A stretch of 64,000 nt of DNA from positions 13,917 through 77,916 of the forward strand of contig JBFWWP010000028.1 of the NCBI GenBank assembly GCA_050246115.1, read 5' to 3'. This document shows positions 26,703 through 34,130 of the stretch, one piece after another. How positions within the stretch are numbered: position 1 is the stretch's first letter; each line of letters starts with the position of its first letter. A model generated the notes under the pieces. The model saw only the letters and a program-made list of their open reading frames with translations. It made no database searches and was not told where the DNA came from. The DNA comes from JBFWWP01 sp050246115 (GTDB taxonomy: Bacteria > Planctomycetota > UBA8108 > UBA1146 > JAJFFE01). A program made the translations under genes and the position numbers.

Positions 26703-27215
26703 ATGGCTACGAAGCGTTCGCGTGACGGATCGGACACCCGCAGCTCGACCGACATGACCTCCATGATCGATGTCGTCTTCCTGCTCCTGATCTTCTTCAT
26801 GTGTGCGACCCAGTTCAAGTTCCCGGAGGGCCAGCTCCGGTCGTGGCTGCCGCGGGAACGGGGAGTCGAGGATTTTCGGACGATCCAAGCCAGGGGTTGT
26901 CGCGTTGCCCTCGCGGTGGAAGACGGTACTGGGCGCGTCCAGTGTTGGGCCGACGAGTTCTCGGTACCCGAGAGTTCGGAAATGGGAGACTTCGAGCAGC
27001 ATCGAGGGCTCCCCGGTCCCGACCTCGTCGCCCTCGAAGAGCACATTCGGCTCCGCAAGGAGGCTTATGTGGGTCTCGGCGACAAAGGGCTTCCCGTGGT
27101 GATCGACTTCTCCAAGGACACACCGTTCAAATACATCGTCGATGTGCTGGACATCTGCACTCGGCTCGAGATCGAGGATCTAGAGTTTGCGCAGCCGGAG
27201 CTGGCGCTCGAGTAG
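26703..27215 (+). CDS. ExbD/TolR-like protein 3 (duplicate of protein 2)
   Basis: 170 residues from ATG 26703, 14 bp after the relict stop, with the duplicated GGGAAAGG ribosome site. An earlier in-frame ATG at 26598 lies in the duplication scar and is rejected. The membrane helix TDMTSMIDVVFLLLIFFMCA, with Asp23, equals that of protein 2. The two proteins differ mainly at residues ~50-80 (a loop after SWLPR). Retention of an intact copy implies either a very recent duplication or a use for two variants in one complex. Confidence 0.85.
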   Translation: MATKRSRDGSDTRSSTDMTSMIDVVFLLLIFFMCATQFKFPEGQLRSWLPRERGVEDFRTIQARGCRVALAVEDGTGRVQCWADEFSVPESSEMGDFEQHRGLPGPDLVALEEHIRLRKEAYVGLGDKGLPVVIDFSKDTPFKYIVDVLDICTRLEIEDLEFAQPELALE

Positions 27216-27643
27216 CGCCCCTTCCGGCCGTGAGTCAGGGGCCCTATAGGCCGCAGGTCCCCGACTGCGTCGTCCACGTGCCTCGGAAACGGGTCCAGGG
27301 ACCGGGGCCGGCCTGGAGCACGAAGTTCCCCCGTGCAGGTGATGACTGCGCGATGACACGCAGAACCTATTGTTCCGTAGCGGAAAAAGGCCATCATGCT
27401 CCGGGTTCCGACGGGGCGGCGTTCGGTTCTGGTCGACGTGGCGCTCGGGCTCGCCTCGCACTTCCTGGGGCAGAGCTTCCGGGTAGGCCGGGTCCCAGAG
27501 ATGCAAGGTTTCCGGCATCGTGGAATGCGGGCGCTACCGCGGGTCGCGCTGCGAGGGCAAGTCGAGGCGCTTTGGGCCGAGCCGGCACCCGAGAAGTGGG
27601 GCCGTGAGACGGCAATGCCTCCGAAGTGAGAAAGGTCTCTTGG
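27216..27643. other. intergenic region before secretin 2
   Basis: 428 bp. A 77-codon open frame (27396-27629) has Arg-rich shadow-like composition and is not called. No good promoter or terminator found. Confidence 0.5.
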
Positions 27644-30307
27644 ATGGCTTCTGAGAGAGTAACGGCGAGTCTCGCGGCGGCATGCTTCCTGTCTGGCATG
27701 CTCCTCTTCGGCCCCATCGCTTGTTCGTCTTCGGACAAGTCGGGCTCGATGGCGGATGGCAAGTCCATGGAAATGGACAGCGCCGGCGCTGCCAAGGGAA
27801 CGAACAACGAAAAGCCCATGACGGCGGGTACCGGACCCGGTGCCCAGGCCAGCGGCGGTGCCGAGCGGCTGCTCGACGATGCTCGCCAGGAGGTCGAAGT
27901 CCGGCGCCGGACCGCACAGCACTACCTCGAGCAGGGGGATCGTCGATTCGAGGAAGCCGACTACGGCCGCGCCGAGCGGATGTACCGGCTCGCCCTCGAG
28001 AACGATCCCACTCTGGACGCGGCGCGGGAGAAGCTCCAACAGTCGTTGATGGCGCTGGGTCGGCGAGACGGCGAGATCCGTGGAATCGTCGAAGAACTCG
28101 GCCAGCAGATTCGCGTCGGCAAGCAGCAGCAGCTCGCGGAGACTCGACGCCTGGTCCAGACGGGCAAGGAAGCCTTGGCCGCAGGGCGGGTCCGAGAGGC
28201 TCTGCGGGATCTCGGGCGCGCGCGCGAGCAACTGATTGCGTTCGACTTTGCGGAAGACGTCACGCAGTTGCGCAACGAGGCCACGGCTCTCTACGACCAA
28301 GCCCGCGACCAGCGTCTCGTCCTCGAGGAGGAAGACCGACTCCGCCGCGAACAGGCGGCCATTGATCAAGCCCGCGAGGAGACCCGGCTGGCCGATGAGC
28401 GACTCGACAAGAAGAAGGACAGCATTCTCGAGCGGGCCGAGGAGTCCATGGCTCGCCGGGAGTACGAGGCCGCGGTGCAGCTGTACGATGAGGCGCTCGC
28501 CATCGACAGCGCCAACAGCCATGCTCGGCGCCAGCGCCAGAAGGCGGCAGATCGCGCGCTGGCTCTGCGCGAGGTGCGGCTGATCGAGCGCAACCGCGAG
28601 GAGACGCGGAAGACTTTCGAGAACCTGAGTGAGTCGGCGGTACCGTACGACCAGCCCTTCGTGTTCTCGGACGACGAGAACTTCTGGCGCAATCAGGTTC
28701 GGCGTCGTGAGGACGACTTGCGGGCGGTGTCGCTCGACGAAACGTTCGAAGTTCAGCAAATCCGGAACGTGCTCGAGACCCAGACCGTCAGCTTCGACTT
28801 TTCGGGCGAGACGACTCTCGGCGACGCGATCGCGTTCTTGCGGGAGTACACGGGTCTCAACATCACTGTCGACCCCGAGATCGATACGGTGGAGCGCAAG
28901 GTCAAACTGCGACTCTCCGATACGAAGCTTCGGGAAGCACTCGACCTCCTGCTGAGCAATGTGGGCCTGGCGTACGCGTTCCAGGAGAACACGCTCTACA
29001 TCACGGAGAAGGACAAGGCTTTCGGAAATCTGATCTTCGACGTGTACAACGTCACTGACGTTTTGAACAAGATCAAGAACTTCCCGGGCCCTTCGATTCG
29101 TGTGAAGTCTCCGGACGATGTCGACGATTCCGGCGGGGCGAACCCCTTCGGTGGCTTCTCCGACTCGGAGTCCGACGAAGAGACGCAGCTGGATCCGGAG
29201 GGTCTCGTCGATTTGATCAAAAAGTCGACCGGGGGCGACGAGCTGTGGGATGCCTCGAACTCCACGATCGAGCCGCACAACGCATCGATTCTGATCACCG
29301 CGACGCGCGAGCTGCACCTGGCCACGAAGGAGTTCTTGGACGACTTCCGCAAGGGCACCGATCTGTTCGTGATCGTGGAGGCGCGCTTCATCGATATCGT
29401 CGATGACTTCCTCGAAGACATCGGCATCGACACCCGCAACCTCGGCTTGCCGCCGGGCTCGGGTTTCGGCACCCCGTACGGCAGCCTGAACAGCTCGCGT
29501 AGCGGTGGCCTGGATCAGGGCTTCCAGAATCTGGGCAACCCGACGAACCCGAGCTTGATCATGGGCCTGGACCGGGTCGCTGGCCGGGTGCAGCATATTC
29601 TCGACGGATTCGTCGGCGGAGTGACCGGCACCCGCCTGACGTCGGCGCTTCGCGGACTCACCCTGCAGGCGACGTGGTTGGATCCGTTCCAGATCAATGC
29701 CATCGTTCGCGCGTCGGTCGAAGAGAGTCAGTCCCGGATCGTCACGGCGCCCCGGGTGACCGCCTCCAACGGGCAGCGCGTGTACGTGTCCGTAATCACG
29801 CAGCGCGCCTACATTCAGGACTACGAGCTGGTGTCCGGGGGAACCGGGCTGGTCGTGCAAGAAGTCGCCGACCCGGTCATCGGGACTTTCCAGGACGGCG
29901 TGATCTTGGACGTGCAGCCCGTGATTTCCGCCGACCGGAAGTACATTACTCTCGATGTCCGTCCGACGATCGCGAGCTTGGTGAACGGCGTGATTTCGAC
30001 GGTTGAGATCAGTCTCGGCTCGATCACGCAAGCCGCGCAGCAGGTGGAGATCGACCTGCCCGAGATTTCTCTCCAGCAAGCATTCACTTCAGTTACCGTT
30101 CCCGACGGGGGCACGGTCTTGCTCGGTGGCTTCCGAGCGCTCGACGAGCAAAAGTACGAGTCTTACATTCCAGTGCTCGGCAAGATTCCGGTGATCAAGA
30201 ATCTGTTTCGTCGCCAGGCCTATCTGCGCGAGCGCAGGAGCTTGTACATTCTCCTGACGGCCTCGGTGGTGGACCTGCGCGAAGAGGAGCGACGGCTCTA
30301 CAACTGA
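27644..30307 (+). CDS. secretin with N-terminal TPR-like region (secretin 2)
   Basis: 887 residues from ATG 27644 (GAGAAAGG 9 bp upstream; the GTG at 27626 lacks a site). Residues 1-27 look like a lipoprotein signal with Cys27, but the box FGPIAC is imperfect. Residues ~70-320 are helical/TPR-like (ADYGRAERMYRLALENDPTL, ARREYEAAVQLYDEALAID). An STN-like domain follows (LGDAIAFLREYTGLNITVDP), then N-domains and the secretin domain with SVTVPDGGTVLLGG and IPVLGKIPVIKNLF. It ends REEERRLYN, closely like secretin 1. It is a paralogue of secretin 1 and closes the cluster, with an intrinsic terminator after it. Confidence 0.88.
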   Translation: MASERVTASLAAACFLSGMLLFGPIACSSSDKSGSMADGKSMEMDSAGAAKGTNNEKPMTAGTGPGAQASGGAERLLDDARQEVEVRRRTAQHYLEQGDRRFEEADYGRAERMYRLALENDPTLDAAREKLQQSLMALGRRDGEIRGIVEELGQQIRVGKQQQLAETRRLVQTGKEALAAGRVREALRDLGRAREQLIAFDFAEDVTQLRNEATALYDQARDQRLVLEEEDRLRREQAAIDQAREETRLADERLDKKKDSILERAEESMARREYEAAVQLYDEALAIDSANSHARRQRQKAADRALALREVRLIERNREETRKTFENLSESAVPYDQPFVFSDDENFWRNQVRRREDDLRAVSLDETFEVQQIRNVLETQTVSFDFSGETTLGDAIAFLREYTGLNITVDPEIDTVERKVKLRLSDTKLREALDLLLSNVGLAYAFQENTLYITEKDKAFGNLIFDVYNVTDVLNKIKNFPGPSIRVKSPDDVDDSGGANPFGGFSDSESDEETQLDPEGLVDLIKKSTGGDELWDASNSTIEPHNASILITATRELHLATKEFLDDFRKGTDLFVIVEARFIDIVDDFLEDIGIDTRNLGLPPGSGFGTPYGSLNSSRSGGLDQGFQNLGNPTNPSLIMGLDRVAGRVQHILDGFVGGVTGTRLTSALRGLTLQATWLDPFQINAIVRASVEESQSRIVTAPRVTASNGQRVYVSVITQRAYIQDYELVSGGTGLVVQEVADPVIGTFQDGVILDVQPVISADRKYITLDVRPTIASLVNGVISTVEISLGSITQAAQQVEIDLPEISLQQAFTSVTVPDGGTVLLGGFRALDEQKYESYIPVLGKIPVIKNLFRRQAYLRERRSLYILLTASVVDLREEERRLYN

Positions 30308-30372
30308 TCTGCAGCCCACGGACTGGCTCCGTGCCGGTTCGAACCCGAACCGGCAGTTCCGGAAGCTTGGAT

Positions 30373-30409
30373 CTCGGGCGGGCCTTACGGGCCCGCCCGA
30401 GTTTCGTTT
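30373..30409 (+). terminator. intrinsic terminator of the secretin/ExbBD cluster
   Basis: Perfect 12-bp stem (30373-30384 with 30390-30401), 5-nt loop, then TTTCGTTT. Confidence 0.8.
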
Positions 30410-30530
30410 GGGCAGGGCACTCGGCTTCGTTTGGCAGGTCAAATCGGAGGGTTGGATCGATGGCGCGATCGGCACGAGCCCGTCGAGGGCTGGCGCAAGC
30501 CCCGCGGAGGTTCGAGCTCCGAGGTCGACG

Positions 30531-31265
30531 ATGACGCCCTTGCGCGCGATCTTCTTCGATATCGATGGCACTCTCTTCTCGACCGACGAATTCGCGGCCA
30601 AGGCCCGCGCCGCCAGCGTCGAGGCGATGATCCGAGCCGGCCTCCGGCTCGAGCGCGAAGTGGTGCAGTCCGAGCTCGAAGAGGTCATCCGCGAGTTCTC
30701 GTCGAACCATGACGCGCACTTCGACAAGCTCCTACTCCGACTGCCTCGGCGCGTGTACAAGGGAGTCAACCCGGCCATGATCGTGGCGGCCGGGGTAGTC
30801 GCGTACCACGAGACCAAGACCCGAGAACTCGAACCCTACGAGGACGCTTACGAGGGCCTGCGCCGGCTGGCTGAAACGCCGGTAGTTCGGGGCATCATCA
30901 CGGAAGGGCTGGCGATCAAACAGGCCGAGAAGCTCGTCCGCTTGCGCCTCGCGCCGTTCTTCACGCCGGCCGCGATCTTCATTTCGCACCAACTCGGGAT
31001 CTCCAAGCCCAATCTCAAGCTCTACCAGCGCGCCTGCAGCGATCTCAACCTGAAGGCGGCGGAGTGCATGTACGTCGGCGACAATCCCGTGAACGACATC
31101 GACCCAGCCAACAAGGTCGGGATGGTCACGGTGCAGATCCTCCGTGGCTCGCGCTTTCGGGATCTCCCGGGAGAGACTCCGGCCCGGTACGTGATTCAGA
31201 ACTACTGGGACCTGCTCGAGATCTTGCGTGAGGAGTTTCACCTGGCGATTCCCGAGACGCTGTGA
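30531..31265 (+). CDS. HAD-superfamily hydrolase (subfamily IA)
   Basis: 244 residues from ATG 30531 (GAGG upstream); the upstream open frame is Arg/Gly-rich and not homologous. Motif I is FFDIDGTLF, with the nucleophile and acid Asp. The helical cap (~20-95) follows. Motif II is the Thr of GIITEG, motif III the Lys of GISKPNLKLY, and motif IV MYVGDNPVNDIDPA. All four motifs support a phosphatase-type activity on a small phosphorylated substrate, which cannot be named. It stands alone between a terminator and the TMTC-like gene. Confidence 0.85.
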   Translation: MTPLRAIFFDIDGTLFSTDEFAAKARAASVEAMIRAGLRLEREVVQSELEEVIREFSSNHDAHFDKLLLRLPRRVYKGVNPAMIVAAGVVAYHETKTRELEPYEDAYEGLRRLAETPVVRGIITEGLAIKQAEKLVRLRLAPFFTPAAIFISHQLGISKPNLKLYQRACSDLNLKAAECMYVGDNPVNDIDPANKVGMVTVQILRGSRFRDLPGETPARYVIQNYWDLLEILREEFHLAIPETL

Positions 31266-31277
31266 GCCCGAGGCTCG

Positions 31278-31311
31278 GAGCGCCAAGCGCGAACCGGAGT
31301 TGCTCGTGAAC
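31278..31311. repeat. 34-bp dispersed intergenic repeat, copy 2
   Basis: Matches 12599-12632 with two mismatches and again lies just after a stop codon. Confidence 0.6.
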
Positions 31312-31364
31312 GATTGGGTCCTGGATTCCGCCCCGGACGGTTGCGTCGTTGGGAGCCTCCTCGC

Positions 31365-34130
31365 ATGAGCGCCGTGTCGTCCTTGGACCACCGAGCTGAG
31401 CTCTGGACGCGCGGGGGAGCCCTGGTGCTCCTCGGTTTGGTACTCGGGATCTACTGGCCGGCACCGAGTGGCGAGTTCGTCTTCGAGGACCGCGACCTCC
31501 TCGAGAGCGAACGATTGTGGGAGCACACTCGTTTCGCCAAGGCCTTGCCCCTTGCGCCGCAGATCGACCGTGAGTTGGGATGGGTGGCGCTCGCTCCGCT
31601 CGGGATCGACGCCTGGTTGACCGACCGCCTCGTCGAGCCCGCGGTGGGGGGCTTGCCGTCCCCCCGGGTGTTTCGCTTTCACAGCCTGTTGCTCCACGCG
31701 TGGAACGCGATTCTGTTGGCGCTCCTCGTGTGCCGAGTCGTGGGTCGCAGACCGGGTTGGCTGCCGTGGTTGGTCGCCGCTGGGTTCGCCGTCCACCCGG
31801 TGCAGACCGAAGCCGTAGTCGCCATCAGCGGCCGGCCGGACCTCCTCGCTTGCACCTTCTCCTTCATCGCGCTGCTGGTCCATCTCCGGAGTCGCCCGTC
31901 TTCTTGGCTTGGCACCGGGGTCGTCGCGGGAGCCACGCTACTCGCCGTTTTGCTGCGCGACTCGGCCGCCGTTCTTCCCGCGGCGATTCTGCTGCTCGAT
32001 CGGCTGCGAACCGGTGGAAACAGCCCCGATGGTGTCAGCTCGATTTCCTGGCGAGCGCTGCTGTTTCCGGTTTTGGCGGTCGCGGCGGCGCTCCTGGTCG
32101 GACCCGGAAGTGGGCTCGACCGCCCGCCCGCGTCGCTGTCCCTCGCGGACACCTGGCTCACCCAAGCGCGGGCTCAGCTCCACTTCGTTGGCCTGCTGGC
32201 GTGGCCTTTCGGGCGCCTCAGCAACGACTACTCTTTCGACGTCTTTCCCGCTTCCGACGGGCCGCTCGCGCCGCTGTCGGGCGCAGTCGCGCTCGGGCTC
32301 TTCGGTCTCGCTGTCGCGGGGAGCATCATCGCCTGGCGTAGAGGTCATCGCTGTGTGCCGGCCGGCGTCGGCCTCTACCTGCTGGCATGCGCCGCAGTCG
32401 TCGTGACTGCGGGAGATTCCTCGCCCAGCGAGAGAAGCCTGTACGTGCCCGTCGCGGCTGCTGTCGCCACGGTCTTCGGTGGCGCGGCGTCCCTGGCGGC
32501 CCGGGTTCCCGTGGCTTTCGGGACCATCGTGCTCTCCACGCTGCTCGTGGGGGCGACCGTCGCCCACCAGCGAATCGACGATTGGCGAACTCCGTACGAC
32601 CTGTGGAAGCGAACGGTTCGCCTGTATCCACGTTGCGCTCGGGCCCAGTGCGAACTCGGCGCGGCAGCCGTGCGCAAACAGCGAATCTCGGAGGCGGTGG
32701 AAGCGCTCGGCGTGGGCGTGGCGTTGTTCGCGACCGTCGAGCGGAGTCCGCGTCAGCAGGGGTACTATGTCCGGGCCCTGCGGCAGCGCGCGGAACTTCT
32801 CCTCACCTCGGAGACCCCCGCGGATCACGAACTCGCCGCCGAGCACTACCGGGCGCTGCTCCGCGAGCATGATCGCGGGGGCCTCGACGCCGGCGATCAC
32901 GCGGTGATCCTGGGCGGGCTCTTGGTCGCGCTCGAGAAACTCGGAGGCGGTCCCACGGCCACCGCGGTCGCCGAGCAACTCAGCGCTCAGTCGGCGAACT
33001 CGCCGCAGAAGCTCGAAGCACTCCTCTACCTGGTGCGCGAACAACGCAAACGCCATCTCGAACTCGTCGCTCGGACGAAGGGAAGCGACGAGTCAAGGCA
33101 ATCGGCTCTCGTGATCGACTCGCAGGAACGGGTTCTGGCGCCACTCGCGCGCGCCGAGCAGTGCGCCCAAACGGAGCGTCAGCGTGGGCTCGTGTGGTTC
33201 GAGCGGGGCCTCATGCACCAGGCGAGCGAAGAATGGGATCGCGCCCGCGACGCGTTTCGCGAGGCGAGTCGTTGCCTCCGACCCGAGGGCCGTTGGACGA
33301 CGGCCGCCTACCTGGCAGCTGAGTGCAGCATGATGGCGGGGAATCTCGTAGCGGCCGCCGAGGAACTGCGCGGACTGCTGGCGGCGGATCCGGCACACCT
33401 CGCGGGATGGCTGTCGTTGGGCGATCTCGAGCAAGGACTCGGCAACTTGGAGGCCGCGGAGGAGGCGTACCGCCGCGTCCTCGTGAGTGCACCCGACAAC
33501 GCGCGTGCACTCGAAGGGGTCAAGTCCGCGCGCGTGCGCCAGGCCCTGACATCCCCGCGGTCGGCGAGTCCGTCGGATGCGAACCGTGCATCGATCCTGC
33601 TGCAACTCGCCGAGCGGATGTTGGGGGAGCGGAAGTACGAGAAGGCGCTCGAAGCCCTGAAGAGTGCCGACGACAATGCGGACGGAGAGGCCCAAAGGGG
33701 TTTACGCGCCCAGATCCGCCTGCTCGCCGCGCGCGTGCAGGCCGAACGCCGGGATTGGTCAGCCGCCCGGGCCGCGTACGTGGCGTACTTCGAGGTGCTC
33801 CCGACCGCTTCGCGAGATCCCTCCGCCGTCATCGAGGCGGCGGCAGTCGAGCGCCAGCTCGGAGCGTCGCAACGCGGCTACGAGATTCTCGAGGAGCATT
33901 ACACGGCGGGCGTCCGCCACAGGAGTCTCACCAAGAACCTCGGCGCGCTCGCCGTGGACCTCGAGCGGGCCGACCGCGCTCTCGCTTGGTACCGCCTAGC
34001 GCTGGCCGAGGCCGTTGATCCCGAGGACATGCAGCGACTCGAAGCCGTGATCGCGCGGCTGGAAGAACGGGTGCTGCACGAGCGATCGGAAGACGCGCCT
34101 CGCCAGCAGCCCGAGGAGCATCGCCCATGA
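31365..34130 (+). CDS. TMTC-like polytopic membrane protein with C-terminal TPR repeats
   Basis: 921 residues from ATG 31365. The N-terminal ~390 residues hold about ten transmembrane helices. The first loop has an acidic pair (FVFEDRDLL), and a conserved segment reads FAVHPVQTEAVVAISGRPDLL. That 'HPvhTEaV..i.gRae' pattern is typical of the TMTC/DUF1736 group of GT-C-fold glycosyltransferases. The C-terminal ~500 residues are TPR units (AAEELRGLLAADPAHLAGWL, LGNLEAAEEAYRRVLVSAPD). TMTC proteins O-mannosylate exported proteins in animals. Transferase activity is an inference here and no partner glycosylation gene is seen. The stop overlaps the next start by 4 bp (ATGA). Confidence 0.7.
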   Translation: MSAVSSLDHRAELWTRGGALVLLGLVLGIYWPAPSGEFVFEDRDLLESERLWEHTRFAKALPLAPQIDRELGWVALAPLGIDAWLTDRLVEPAVGGLPSPRVFRFHSLLLHAWNAILLALLVCRVVGRRPGWLPWLVAAGFAVHPVQTEAVVAISGRPDLLACTFSFIALLVHLRSRPSSWLGTGVVAGATLLAVLLRDSAAVLPAAILLLDRLRTGGNSPDGVSSISWRALLFPVLAVAAALLVGPGSGLDRPPASLSLADTWLTQARAQLHFVGLLAWPFGRLSNDYSFDVFPASDGPLAPLSGAVALGLFGLAVAGSIIAWRRGHRCVPAGVGLYLLACAAVVVTAGDSSPSERSLYVPVAAAVATVFGGAASLAARVPVAFGTIVLSTLLVGATVAHQRIDDWRTPYDLWKRTVRLYPRCARAQCELGAAAVRKQRISEAVEALGVGVALFATVERSPRQQGYYVRALRQRAELLLTSETPADHELAAEHYRALLREHDRGGLDAGDHAVILGGLLVALEKLGGGPTATAVAEQLSAQSANSPQKLEALLYLVREQRKRHLELVARTKGSDESRQSALVIDSQERVLAPLARAEQCAQTERQRGLVWFERGLMHQASEEWDRARDAFREASRCLRPEGRWTTAAYLAAECSMMAGNLVAAAEELRGLLAADPAHLAGWLSLGDLEQGLGNLEAAEEAYRRVLVSAPDNARALEGVKSARVRQALTSPRSASPSDANRASILLQLAERMLGERKYEKALEALKSADDNADGEAQRGLRAQIRLLAARVQAERRDWSAARAAYVAYFEVLPTASRDPSAVIEAAAVERQLGASQRGYEILEEHYTAGVRHRSLTKNLGALAVDLERADRALAWYRLALAEAVDPEDMQRLEAVIARLEERVLHERSEDAPRQQPEEHRP

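Noticed and set aside
27396..27629. 77-codon plus-strand open frame before secretin 2
   Set aside because: Arg-rich shadow-like composition, no family, no conserved motif, weak ribosome site.
27065..30079. 1004-codon minus-strand open frame opposite secretin 2
   Set aside because: Mirror of a GC-rich gene with strong secretin homology on the plus strand.
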